This document shows, piece after piece, positions 1 through 12,400 of a DNA stretch of 64,000 bases; the first letter of the stretch is position 1, and every line of letters starts with the position of its first letter. Below the pieces are notes generated by a model that did no database searches, was not told the DNA's origin, and was given only the letters and a program-made list of their open reading frames with translations. The stretch lies in NCBI RefSeq assembly GCF_030848805.1, contig NC_092368.1, forward strand, positions 5,738,441 to 5,802,440, in the 5' to 3' direction. Origin of the DNA: Temnothorax longispinosus. Its lineage: Eukaryota; Arthropoda; Insecta; Hymenoptera; Formicidae. Position numbers and translations under genes: made by a program.

Positions 1-691
1 CAATCCGTCAAAAGCATGAAAAATCGATAAGGTATCAAAGTGTAATCAAAACGATGGAGAGGCGTCAAATACGAACACATAGTATATAATGCCTCTTTTA
101 TTTCATCGTCAATCATACTATAAATATTTGGTACAACAAACATTAAATGCTCCGCGTAATTATTCATTGAAACGGCTTCGATTCCAATTCCGATATAATT
201 GCAGTACCTATATTGAATCAATCGATCAAGTCTGGATACTTGTTCGTATTCTCGCGAGACTCGCGCGATATTAATATGAAATGCGTTATCGATAGCTTTT
301 GAAGCAGCATCTATATTTGCTTTGTTGGAAAATTGCAAATAGGTTTGAAGGCCATTGCTACTACCGGCACAAACATACATATAACATATGCATATATGTA
401 TAATGTATATGTACACCTTATGTATCGTGCATTTATCGCTACGCATCGGTTGTGGATTCGTAAAGCACTGTGAATCTAACTCGTACTCACTGTTTTCAAT
501 AACTTCGCGACGGTGATTTCGCGCTAGAAACTGGGTCACAGACGAAACGGCAAAGTTATCTGAAGCGTTTCCAAAAAGACGTAATAAATCTTCTTTATTT
601 CTCCAAAATTGTGTAACTTTTATTTGGCAAAAGTTACGGCTTGGAAATCCGATTTCTTGCCACAGAATCGATTATCTAAATTCTAAATACT

Positions 692-697
<6 letters not shown>
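1..697. other. Non-coding flank, AT-rich
   Basis: No gene is supported here. The sequence is AT-rich with scattered short open frames of no protein-like character. A self-complementary TA-rich block sits at about 373-414, built from repeated CATATA/TATATG words. The stretch ends where a long GA array begins. Confidence 0.6.
373..414. repeat. TA-rich imperfect palindrome
   Basis: Alternating CATATA, ATATGCATATATG and GTATATGTAC words make this block largely its own reverse complement around the central ATGCAT. It is low-complexity and probably a decayed TA/CA microsatellite. No function is implied. Confidence 0.6.

Positions 698-758
<61 letters not shown>
698..758. repeat. (GA)n microsatellite, about 30 units
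   Basis: An uninterrupted run of alternating G and A covers about 61 bases, preceded by the imperfect stretch TCGAGAAAG. GA/TC dinucleotide arrays of this length are common in ant and bee genomes. They can bind GAGA-type factors, but nothing around this one points to a promoter. Confidence 0.97.
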
Positions 759-764
<6 letters not shown>

Positions 765-2600
765 AGTCGCAAGGTTCGAAGATTTGAAGAAATAATCGCA
801 GATATCTCGAGCGAACTTTACTAAAGAAACAACTTAGAAATTCAATCACGTTCTCACGTACTTAATAAATTTACAGAGCCGCTAAGACCCGCTTGTGGGC
901 ACTTGCTAGTTGCGCGGTAACACGGTAGCACTTATCAACTTTTTAAACCGAAGTGATCGCCGCGTTGCAGCCTCCTCGACATCAAGCTTGATCGCAGCTC
1001 TTTGCGGACCATCTCACCCTCTTATTTACACGTCGGTCGCGCGGCGGACTTCGTTAACCCCGTTAACTCGCGGTGAACTTCTGACACGGACAGGGTCCCC
1101 TCGGTATCGCGGTACGCGAAGGGAGATCCTCATCCCTCGGGCGTTCTCTTTCTCCCGCTTAACGGATCCCGGATACAAGCCGATCCGAACGCTCGCCGGA
1201 CGAACGTCAGCTTGTCGGTCGATCCGCTAATCGGAGTCTGATCCACCAATTACGACTGCCCGACTCCGCGCGGCCGCGGTTTCTCTCCGGTTTCCCGCAT
1301 CCGGTTGGATTAACGTCGATGGTAACCAAGCAGCGCCTATGCGTTCGGACGCATATCGATGGAAGTGTCGATCAACGGCACCCAAACTTCGAATCGATCC
1401 GACGGTAACTCTCCCGCTTGCTTAACTCGTGTCCAACTGTCGGAACTGACGGCAAATTTGTCGGCGCTCCGTGAAGCCCTCGTGTCGAGGACGATTTAGG
1501 ATGATATTCGGCTACCCGATTGATTTCGTGGAGTTATAAGCGGCGCGTGACGGCGTTACGTCACGGATCGAAGATGATTAATCGGAGTGATTAATAGTCG
1601 GGGCTTTTCACGCAAGATCCTCAACGTAAACTCGATGATACGCGGTCCGACAGTTCGGAGTTCTTTTAAATTTCGCAGGTTTAATTTGAAAAGGCGAATA
1701 TATCGATGTAAAGTCGGATCCCCAGACTATATAAGCAAGCCATACGTATTGGCAATACTGACCGTGCTTCGCACGCATTGAAACAAAAGTTGTTCATTCA
1801 CGTTTGTTTGCGCTTGGTCGCTTAGTCTGGATCCAACTTTTAGATATCTGACAACTATTTCAGATTACGAATTATTTGGTAGAGGCCGACAGTTAGGTAC
1901 GTGCTAAGTTTACGACTGACCGCATTTATTAGTCGGCGGACGAATTCAACATAACGCGTTTGGCATAACATGTTTGCGTATAAAACCGATGTGTGGAGTG
2001 GCGACGATCGATATCGGACAATCGAGTCCGCCGTCTGTCGGTGGTTAACGGGGACGCGGAGCGTAGACCTCGCAGTTCCACCGGGTTCCCCGTGGGATAC
2101 GCCTTTGGTGATATATCGAATTATTGTCTAACCGGTAATGTTATTGCCGGCGCAAACGGTAATCGACGGATTAGCATCGACTATTATCGTAATAACCGAT
2201 ATTGTCGGAAAAGCGAATACGCATATATGATAAACGCGCGCTTTCACATTATTGATCTTACCGCAGTAGTCACATAAATTATTTGTATAATATATCACAA
2301 GCGTTTAATTGGTTGCGTGCACACACATTATTTCTACTGTTTGAATGTTGTAATGTGGTCTTTGTGGTTTTTGTTCTTTTGTATATCATTATAAAGATTA
2401 CTTCGACTTTACCGAAAAATAAAAAGTTTATTTTCTAAGATGCCTTACTTATTGAAATGACAAATTGAGCATTTACTTTCAAATATATAATTCAACTTTT
2501 ATGCAATTTTTTTAAATGTAAATTTATTAATTTTGTTTTTCTAATTTTATTTATCTGCAAATTAATTAAACGTATTTTTACATTTTAATTAATAAAAAGA
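759..2600. other. Non-coding mosaic: CpG-rich patch then AT-rich tail
   Basis: From about 880 to 2240 the sequence is GC- and CpG-rich (many CGG, TCG and GCG words); from 2280 to 2600 it is AT-rich. Open frames at 910-1230, 1587-1781 and 1993-2277 are rich in Arg, Ser and Thr and overlap freely. That is the pattern of chance frames in CpG-rich DNA. A TATATAAG word at about 1730 has no initiator at the right distance. I see no gene. Confidence 0.55.
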
Positions 2601-2646
2601 ATTTTTGTTATTCAAATTTTTCCAGAATCTTGACTTAAGTCTCTAT

Positions 2647-2689
2647 GACTTAAGTCGTTTAATCGTTGACGCGATTAAACGACTTAGGC
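2647..2689. repeat. Short perfect hairpin (15-bp stem, 6-base loop)
   Basis: TAAGTCGTTTAATCG at 2651-2665 is the exact reverse complement of CGATTAAACGACTTA at 2672-2686, separated by the six bases TTGACG. Just upstream, GACTTAAGTC, itself a palindrome, occurs at about 2632-2641 and again at 2647-2656. The structure is too short for an animal pre-miRNA. It could be the remnant of a small inverted-repeat element. Confidence 0.8.
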
Positions 2690-3942
2690 CATATCAGTCT
2701 TTGACGCTTTATTCCCAAGTGCTCGCTTTTTCGAAGGGGGTCGATCGACGTAGTCCCGTCGTTCCTCGAGGGATGAATGCGACGCGACAGACGACGTCGA
2801 CCCGCATATACGCTGGAGCATATTGAGTTGCGTCGTTGCGAGGTCGTTGGGGGTCGACGATGGCGTTTCGTCGACGTGGTCGTGTCGCGCGAGATATTCG
2901 CGCGATGCCTGACGGATGGAGCATCCATCACGGGATAATATCGTTCCCTCCTTCGCGCATGGAGATGTGGTGAGAGGTGGTCGGGGACCCGTGCACCGGT
3001 CGCGTGCACTCGACGACCGCTCCGCGCCATCGAGATGCGCGTAGCGTGCGAGCGTGCGTACAGCCCGACGCTCGCACGTCAATTGCAGGAGACAGCCATC
3101 AATAGCCGTACTCCGTGATGCATCGCTCCTGTACGCCGCGTAGGGCGCGCTTCGTGATTTGTGCTCGTCTCTCCCATCGCGGCATACGTGCGTAGACGCA
3201 CTTTTCCCGGCCGGTGTTGGCGTACGCGTGTACACGTCGGTCGACTGAATAGCTGCCGATAGAGCATGAGGGAGCTTGCCCAAGAGAATGCGGAATGTAC
3301 GTGAAGGCATCAGGTGGGAAATATCGAAGATCGCTACCGAACGAACGAATGAACGAACGAGCGAACAGGGATGCGAGTGATTTGTTGTCGATAAAACGTC
3401 AGCCCGGGAATTATTTAAGATATCTCATATCCGAGAGCTTCGCCAGCGATCCGGCCGATTTAAATGGCGTAATCTTGAGTTTTATAGTTTCATATTTGAA
3501 TTATCTTACTTTACGGCATACTCCATTTATCTATTAAAATTCGAAATTCCTCTCTATCATAATCGTAATTTTGTGTCAATTTTATACTTCTTTCTTGTGC
3601 AACTTTCTTCGAAACGCTGGATTAGTGTCAGTCAGTTGTCAAACTGTAAATTTTTCAAGGAAGCTCTTGCGATCTTGCATTATGCATTGAATTTAAATGC
3701 AATGCTTTTCCGATGTAAATATAAATTCATATTATATATTTATTATATTTATCTTTCGCTTTGTCGTAATATTGCCACATTAAATTTTCATGTCTCAATA
3801 AGAGATGTCAAATCGTAAATTATTAATAAATATCGAGTTTCTCATCTTAGAGAATCGTAATTTTTCATCTATTTTATTCTAAATATGAATTTTCTTTTAA
3901 TCATAAAAAAAAATACGATTTGCAAACATCGCAAAAAACTAG
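2690..3942. other. Non-coding: GC-rich block then AT-rich tail
   Basis: The GC-rich block at 2700-3310 is stop-poor in several frames at once on the minus strand (208, 123 and 71 codons). This argues for compositional openness rather than a gene; the 208-codon frame (ATG at 3310) has no recognisable domain. A GAAC-type tetranucleotide run lies at about 3337-3367. From 3470 onward the sequence is AT-rich without coding signal. Confidence 0.5.
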
Positions 3943-4149
3943 CGGTTATTAATGGTGTAATCTACATATTATTTTCAAAAGCAAATTATTGAAATTATTC
4001 TAAAGAATTACAATTCTAGTCGACGAGAGAAAAATTTCGAGGGGAATGAACCACGCAAGTTTTTGCTTTCCCTCGCGCGTGAAGCGAAAGACGTTGCACT
4101 AAATTTTTCAGCAGGATAAAAATTCATCATGCTTGCGATACGAACGTGC
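3943..4149 (-). repeat. Left copy of a permuted inverted repeat (blocks B' then A')
   Basis: Two adjacent blocks recur near 6.3 kb in the opposite orientation. Block A' (4061-4149) matches the reverse complement of 6339-6426 with about five mismatches in roughly 89 bases and no gaps. Block B' (3943-4056) matches the reverse complement of 6230-6335 with two substitutions and two small indels of 4 and 9 bases. In a plain inverted repeat the order outside-in would be the same on both sides. Here it is swapped, so one copy is circularly permuted relative to the other, as for monomers cut from a tandem array about 200 bp long. Alternatively these are scrambled ends of a mobile element. Confidence 0.85.
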
Positions 4150-6229
4150 GCCTCCAGCCATTATAAATGCGCTGCTTCGATATCGATTGGGAATATAATT
4201 ACGCTGCTATTGTTAACAAGATATTTTTCTTGGGCAAATACTGCTTTCAAGATCGTTTCAATTGTAATGGAGTTTTTGCAGATTTTCATCTTGAATTCTT
4301 AAAGATGTTGGATTGGTTCTTGGTTTCTAGATTGAGAAATCATTGAAATTATTAACGGAAAATGTTTGTTATAACCAACAGTTATTTCCTTGAGGTAAGA
4401 TTAATCTTCATTATTATTTTTAAAAATTGACTAACTTTTCTGATTCAATGTGGCATCGGTTTTCTTTAACCTGTTTCTTTGAACATCTTGAGAGGGATAT
4501 TCAGGCATCAGTAATTAATAAATTCTTGTGATTCACCAAGAGTAAAGTAAACTTTGGTTATTCAATACTTTAATTCCAAATTTAATTATCTCTTATGTCA
4601 GTAATTTTAAACATTAAAAGTTTATAATAAATGATAATGAACCTTTTGCCAATAAAATTCGATTCCATCTAAAAGAAATGTCGTTTTTTTTTTCGTTTCA
4701 GACTTTAGTAAATTCATTTGTCTTATTGTCGCGATAGATTATAAATATTCTCTATTGGTTTCCGGGAAAATCTTGTGTCGCTTTTGCAAATCTCCGAATA
4801 ATATGTACGCGGTAATCAACGTTACGAACGAACAATCGATTTATTATGCTAGATAGTATAATGAATCCGGTGGAACGCTTGATTCCCGAGGGAGACACGA
4901 AAAGTCCCTCTCGAAAGAGAGTTCGAACGGGGCAATACGAAGTTTCTTCTCAGTTTCGATACTTCACGAGGGGGACAAGGGGTATCGCTTATCCCTTTCG
5001 TTCCTCCGATTCTCGGCCGTACAGATATCTGGGCACAGCATCTCGCGTCGGATGGGAAGCGCTTTTGAGACTCCTCTCTCTCGGAACGTGCCGATTTTAT
5101 CGGAGGAAGCCCTTTCATCCGTTCGTCAGACGATTCTACTCACGTATTACTCCTCTCCTCGGCCGTCTCTTAATGGGACCTCGCCCCTTGCCTCCTTTCG
5201 AGTGCACTCGCTGTTTATCGGTTCGTCGAAGGTCGTCCGGATTATCCGCGATTATATTTTCGAGAATTTGCAGGGACTTCCTGGCTTCCGATCCAAGAGT
5301 TGCATTTGATGTTATCGATTCCTCGAGCAATTTAGATGTCAGTATTTTTAATATTTTAAAATATCTTATACAGACGCATAAGTAAATAAAAGTAAATGTT
5401 TTAAGTGAGAAAAATATTGTTAAATGTAATGAGATCTTCTTGATCAACATATATTTATTTATTTCGGATATTGCAACTAAATCTTCGAATGTTGATAACT
5501 TCGTGTAAAAGAATTTGGATTAATAATAAAAGCAGGATGGTAAAATTGGTGAAATTAGCTGATGGCCGTTGTCTGGTAAGCTATTTTGATTTCTGATACA
5601 AGTTGTACGCTTCGGTCGAACGATGTTTGGTAACTTCGTCAACGGGAATAAAAAGTCATGAGAATGCCTATAAAGTACAACTCGCGTACATCTCGATTGC
5701 CTCCGGTATAGCCGCGTGTAATTTACCGTTGACGTCGAGCGCCAAGGTTTCGCCTCGTCGTCGCGAATACGCGCGCGGACGTCATCGAATTATGGAAATG
5801 TGCCTCGCGCCCGTTCTAATTCTCCTTTTATTATCTCCCGGCAGAGTTTGCCCGCCATTTCTATGATAATGGCGAATTTTTCCATCCGGCGTTCGTAACA
5901 CACCGAATCAAGAATCCATGTTGCGTCGCACCGTGCCGCGCCGGTGCATCACTCTTGCGAATCCGCGTATTACCGCATGTGCATGGCATTCGCTGCATCG
6001 ATACTGCCTTCCGCGATCGCATTCGTGCTATCGGCAGTTATCGTTACGTTTCTTATCGCATCGCATCGGTTTCTTTGTCAGAAGCGTTGCGCCCGGTGTA
6101 TAACCGTTGCAGTGGATTGTGTTGATTTTTCAAACTTTTTCGTACGCAAACGGCTATCGTGAACCATTTGCATACTTAGGATCTTTCAATAGAATCGAAA
6201 GGCGAGAGAATTAAATTATCGTCTCACTC
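4150..6229. other. Unique interior between the two permuted repeats
   Basis: About 2.1 kb with two GC-rich patches (4850-5310 and 5610-6170) in an AT-rich background. It holds a 179-codon ATG ORF at 4846-5385, listed separately. I see no transposase, reverse transcriptase, poly-A tail or target-site duplication that would prove that the repeats and interior form one mobile element. Confidence 0.45.
4846..5385 (+). CDS. Doubtful 179-codon ORF inside the repeat-flanked segment
   Basis: The frame opens at an ATG (4846) and closes with TAA at 5385, giving 179 residues. The N-terminal 50 residues have a mixed, fairly ordinary composition. The middle is rich in Arg, Ser, Pro and Leu, and the last 15 or so fall in AT-rich DNA. 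There are no membrane segments, signal peptide, zinc-binding pattern or catalytic motif that I recognise. Overlapping frames on both strands are also open across the GC-rich part, which lowers the evidence for coding. It is listed because it is ATG-started and lies in the middle of the 2.5-kb repeat-bounded segment. Confidence 0.12.
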   Translation: MLDSIMNPVERLIPEGDTKSPSRKRVRTGQYEVSSQFRYFTRGTRGIAYPFRSSDSRPYRYLGTASRVGWEALLRLLSLGTCRFYRRKPFHPFVRRFYSRITPLLGRLLMGPRPLPPFECTRCLSVRRRSSGLSAIIFSRICRDFLASDPRVAFDVIDSSSNLDVSIFNILKYLIQTHK

Positions 6230-6427
6230 GTGGTTCATTCATTCCCCTCGAAATTTTTCTCTCATCGACTAGAATTGTAATTCTTTAGAATAATTTGCTT
6301 TTGAAAATAATATGTAGATTACACCATTAACAACCGCGCGCGTTTGTACCGCAAGCATGATGAATTTTTATCCTGCTGGAAAATTTAGTGCAACGTCTTT
6401 CACTTCACGCGCGAGGGAAAGCAAAAG
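6230..6427 (+). repeat. Right copy of the permuted inverted repeat (blocks B then A)
   Basis: This is the partner of 3943-4149 on the opposite strand. B (about 6230-6335) comes first and A (about 6339-6426) second, whereas the reverse complement of the left copy reads A then B. The B block here carries an extra ATTC and lacks the 9-base CAATAATTT found in the left copy. Both look like slippage between short internal repeats. The high identity suggests recent origin or a family that is still homogenised. Confidence 0.85.
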
Positions 6428-9400
6428 GGCAGAGATGCTGGAAGAAGAAAACAATTCCTGACGTTTCTACGGATCCATCTCCTTCTACCTCGAGTCCAAC
6501 CGTATACGATATCTCTCGGGAGAATCTTCCACGTTTTTCCTCCGCTAGTGTGAAGTGAAATGTGTGTGGCACGTCTATCTAGTTGTATAACTACTTTGTC
6601 ATTTCTCGCGCGATCGTCGAAACAATCATGTAACTCGATAAAGGCACAATTATCCGGGGAGCAGCAATTAAATGCTCAAAAATTGTCAAAGGTTATTCAG
6701 ACTAAAATCTCGACTGTTCGTTAATACTTCTATTTGTACCGTACTCGTGTTAATTGTACTGATGAAAACCCAACTCAGTTATATACGTTTAATGTAATGA
6801 CAATTTTCTACAAGTTAGTAGATCAACCTCTCAATGAAGGTACCTACACTATTATTAAATTTTATTTGCCGGTAATTTAGATACCGTGCAAAATTCCATT
6901 GAGAACAAAGCAAACTATAGCATTTATATAGCAACACCAATAATTACCAATTTACATTTTTGTTTTTTTTTCGAGCTCTCGATTCTTTTGAGAGTTATTA
7001 TCGTCCATAGGGTGGGATAAACAGTATCGTTTCCACGGTCATGGTGGCGAATACACGTATGACAGACCGAAATCGGCGAGCAAATTTGCTAGACGAAACA
7101 TAAGTGGGTTATCCGCGTTTTCGCTCGAACGAATGCCGGGTCCGAGCTGCCGACCAACTGCAGCATGCAATTAATTATGCCAATTGATCGAGTGGGTATC
7201 GGTCTGGCACCGCCATGCATGTTAATGTGTGAAAGGACATCTGTTTCCCCTCCGTGTGTATCCGCTTCGAGCACACAGACGCAACACGCACGCAAGCGCG
7301 TATACGCACAATCTGCACCCACGGTATATCCACGCTTCGCCGAGAAATAGGTACTCGCGTGCGAGCGTACACGTGCGCGACAAGTGTCGCGCTATATAGT
7401 TACATGCGAATGCACTTGAAAGAAATTCTGCCAGACGTATTATTCTTTTTAATCCGCAGCTATTACCGTTCTATCCAGACTTTTTAAAAGAAATTCAAGA
7501 ATGAAGGAATCTTTTGCGCAGGAAACAAAGAAAAAATTGTACATATTTTTCTAATTCAGAAAGAAACTTTTGGAATTATATATATCTATTTTTGACTCTG
7601 AGTATATTCTGCGAATATTCATCTTCAACAATTTGCTTCGATTATATATTTGAAGCACGCAAGGAAGTCACTGTTTAATCTATGCTCTTTCGATAAAAAT
7701 TTCTTCAATCGCGTCCTGATAATTCCTATCGTAAAAATAAAATTTATTTTTAAAATTTCTTATAAGAAAACTTCCAATGCGTACATAATGAATTATTTAG
7801 ACAAATGAATACTTTCTATAGACTCAGTGAAAAACATTGAGAATTCTGCATAAAAGTTTCCTGTCAATATTTCTATTCCGATTGAATGGATAAATGACGC
7901 CAGCCGTTATTACTTTTATTCGTTCTATTTTACGGTTATTCAAGTAATATCTCAGTTTAACATCGTGCATTGATCATGAAATCACGCAGAGCGCGTTTGC
8001 ATGCGTTGTACTACACAATTACACGACAGAGAAAGAGATCAGGTGGACGCTGACAATAATTCCACGAGACGGGCAGCGATGTCCTCGAGCCCTGGGACCA
8101 TATGCTGCGGATTTTTATGACCCTTCTATCCCTATGTCACTCGGGCTACGTTCCCCCCCGAAGTACGATTTTACCCTCGCGCGATACACGAACCGGCGAC
8201 GGCAATGTTGCGACCATTGCATTGTGCAATTCGCGCCGAGACGAGGGATCATCAGCGCTCATTGTCATCGACTAATCGAATTTGGCACCGACCGAATCGC
8301 TCACGTGGCTCGCCCGAGCGTGTCGGTGAACGCGATGCACGTGCAATGTCGCCGTAAACACAGGGATACGGGGTTTTCGATCCTATCGGTGCGGTGGTCG
8401 CGCCGTCAATGCGTTCGTCAAAGGGCGTCTCGACGCTAGTTTCGAATGTTTATGCCGTTAATGTCTCTATCCTGATCGAACAGAGAATCGCTCATTATTT
8501 TCTATAGACCGAAAAATTGGCGCGGAATTTCTAAATTTCAATTAAAAAAAAATGTAATTTTATTAAATTAGGCATAATCGCACAATCTTAATAACACAAT
8601 GCCTTTTTCTTCTTATCAGGATAAGAACTCATTCGGATAAAGTTTATTTAGAAATTCTCTTCTTAAAAATTGAAATGCTCTCCAAATCTCCCACATTCTG
8701 AAAATGGTAATAGAAACTTTGCGCGTTATGCGAAGGTACCACGAGCGACATTGTGCAAAAGTGTGCCGGAAGCATAAGCGGCAGATTGCAACATTGTTGG
8801 GAGTCATAACGCTCGTCTCAGTCTCAGGAACGCGGGTGTTCGTATTTAAGGATTACCGACGTCACGAGCGTAACTTCTTCGGCGCGAGTGGCCTGTTTCG
8901 ATTTTTACGACGGTCTCGCCAGGCTCGGATTAATATTGCGGTAAACGTTGCGATAGCGTGACTCAGAATGCAAAGTAGGAGAATCTAACGGTCTCACGTT
9001 CGCTGGATCAACAATTTTCAGAATATCTGTTCTTTGTAAGAGCAAAATTGAAGTTTTTCAATTTCATATGCGTTAATTGGTTAACATTGTTTTCTCTAAC
9101 AACACTGAATCAAATAACGACGCTAGAAAAACCTTCGTCGCGTTCGTTTACGGACCACACACCGTGCGGCTATTTCCGATGGCAGTCGACCACGCATATG
9201 GCGTGACGATGTTTAAATACGTTTGTCTAATTATATCGGCGTTATTGGTTCGAAGACTTCGCGCGTCAACAGTAAAATTATTAAAATACTTTAAGGGGAA
9301 TTATGTCGAGGCAGCTAATGAACAGATAAAGATAGTTAATGAACATATTGTCCACATCAGATTATTCTGAGATTAAACCGGCCCTGAATCTTTCGATGAA

Positions 9401-12400
9401 GGATCGTGACCACCTATCGCGCGTACACGAGTACCACGCTGCGTGTGCGCGCGAACACCTTTATGGGATACCCATGAGGACAGCTTCTGGGACTCCGTGG
9501 CACCTAACAAGCGGTACTTGCAGCACCTTGTGCTACGCAAAGCGGTAGCGTCTCCATAATAGTTAGAACCTGGAGCGAGTTACCCCTACTGTGCCAGTTA
9601 GCATAAGATTCTAGATTTTTAAAATCTCAAGTAATCTCAGAGATACTCTGTCGTGAAAATTGTAGTTAATTTTAAAAAAATAGATATAATATAAGAATCA
9701 GTAAGTATAGAGATGAATTAAAATTCATTAAACAAAAGAATCACGACAAAAGAGACTCCTCAATTTTTACTTTCAATTCTTAGATATTAAAAATACAATC
9801 TAATTAATGAAATCGAAGGAAGGATTTTCTCGAAGAGATCGGAAGGTATTGGGCACTTGTCCCTGTTAAAAGATATCGTGAAAAGGAGAGAGACGACGTT
9901 CTCAGCCCGCTGTTGTTCCGATGTACACGTGCTCCTCCACGTGTAGTCATTTTTGAAGCTGAAGACCGGTGTGTATTCCTGCCCCCCCGTCGTATAATAC
10001 GCAACAACGGCGTATAATGCACTTCCGCGTGCAGTAGCTATTAAATGACTGGTTACATGGCTCGAGACAGACGCGGCATAGTCGCTTCCTGAAGAGAACG
10101 TGAGAGATAGGTAAGAGGGGATGGAGAAAGGGAGATCTTAGGGATTCCCTTGAGGGCCATCTTTGCCTGTTGTGGATCCTAGGCAGAACTAAGATGAAGA
10201 TTGATACGCAGAGAACGCTGGACTGCGCGGCGCTTCCTTTCTTTCATGGCAGCATTTCTGGGATTTGCTAGTGTCTGCTTAACGTCTTTGCTGGTGCCTT
10301 CGGGGAAAAGTGTGACTGATTGACGGTTTAATATTTTACGCGTAGAAAGAATATACATGGCACTCTTCACCGCGAATAAACAGCGATCTCCTGTAATGCT
10401 ACTCCATGATGAACTTCATCCGAAAGTTCTACATAATGTAATATTATCCTGAACGATGTTTACATTTTTATATTGCTAATCCAGTATAGAACTTAACTAA
10501 CGTGCACAATTTATCTCACGTGGATAAAAATAATTAGAACTAAAAATTATATCTTTTTGACTGATACTTCTTGTATTACTATACGATGTGCGGTCTGTAT
10601 CTTGTAACATCTGCTGTGATTTATATTGTATGTATAACTGAAAAATCGCTAAATTTGAGGATTTCAAATGTTTATATGTAAGAGTTAAAATTTTTTTGAG
10701 AGGTTTAAAGAGCGCTTCTTAAAGCGATGCATAATTTTCGTTTAGCGTAAATCTGACTAAATCTGACTATTTTTCTCTTATATTCAGATATATCTATTAA
10801 TAATTCTAATCTTGTGTAAAATTATAATTTTATATAAATGGAAGTTCATTATTTTATTACACTATTTGCACTGTTACATTTTAAATTCTCTAGGTTTCAA
10901 CCTTATAATTCAAAACTCTTCTTTTTCGTTTGGAAAAGACGCGTGATCTGTAAGATTTTCAAATGTATCAAACCATCAAATAATTTTACAGCGTGTACGC
11001 GAGTGTACTATAAGTTTGCGGTGCCTTAGGGGAGACACTCGTCATTTATAGCGACATAACATCTGACTCGCGTCAGATGCGGCGATATAATCCAATCGTA
11101 AGCACGTGCCGACGAGCTGAACTCCAAGATGTGTTTCCGCGTTTCTGGAAGTCCGTGTCGACTCTCTCGCTCTCTCACGCAATCCCTTCAGGACTCCTGA
11201 AAGTTGGGTTGGACGATTTGTAACCACCGGCGGCGCGTTCTCGGATGCCGGTTACGGATCCTCATCGTCATAAAATCCGGCTCGTCGCCGCGAACAATCC
11301 AATCCCTCCACATCGCCGGGGACATTACCGACACGCGCTGTACATTCCGCACCATCTGACGAGCCGGAAATCGCGATCCGGACGATCATTTGAATAAAGC
11401 GATCGGGGCGGCTCCTCCGAGAAGAGACGGACGATCATTGATTTTCCCTAATGTTCTCGCTCCGATTGCCGAGCTCTTACGTTAACGTTAGCAGCGACAG
11501 GCAATCGGAAGCCGATCGTTCTAAGTAGGTCGTGGCACGCGAGGGGATCGGGAGATAACGGCTGAAATTAAGAAGAAAGAAAGGGACGGCTCGCGATATC
11601 GGCTCGCGAAAGAAATATCGCTCAGATATCGTACAGACCGAGTCAAATCGATATCTCGTTGGAGAGCCCCTCCTGTAGATTCTCGTTAGAAGAGAGCAGC
11701 GCGCTACTTCCGAACGTTATTGGAGAATTATGCGTTAACTTTTTCAAACTTCCGGATAATAATCGTCTGTTTAAATTTTTAGCTTTAGTTAAAAACTAGG
11801 ACAAACTCTAATTTGATTGGTTTTTCTATTTACGCTATATGTATAGCAGTTTCTTAATATTCAAGTCTAAATATGCTTTTTACTTGAAATTATTTACAAT
11901 TTTATTGATGTTACACAATATTAAGAAACAAAGTAAGTTGGTATGACAAATAAATACACAATTTTGTTTACATATTTTTATTAATGTATAATCTTATTGT
12001 TAGTATAGAGTAATTACTATATCTCAGTGAAAACTCATAGTCTCTAATAATCTCTCGAAGTTTAAAGATATAGCGGCAATGTTAGGCACGTTATTTTCAA
12101 ATGGAAGAAAGGATAAAATCGGGACTGATGTTTCTTCGATCGTCGTCGCGGACTGCCGCGCAATGACGTAGCGATTCGCGGAATAAACGGAAATAAAGTG
12201 CGACCAAAGTTCGGCTTGCGTGTCGCAGATAATGCATAAGAATGCGATTTGAGGAAGTATGCAATGCAATTACGGTGCGACTGCCGCGCGATGTAATTTT
12301 CGAAGTAGATCGCCGCAAAAGGACGTCGAAGGAATAAACTCGTCGGCCGTGGTGGTTAGCAGATATCGCGCAGTTGCACAACGGCTATTAGCACCGTTAT

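Noticed and set aside
2684..3310. 208-codon minus-strand ATG ORF
   Set aside because: At least two other minus frames are open over parts of the same GC-rich block and the product is Arg/Ser/Thr-rich without any motif; stop-poor composition explains it.
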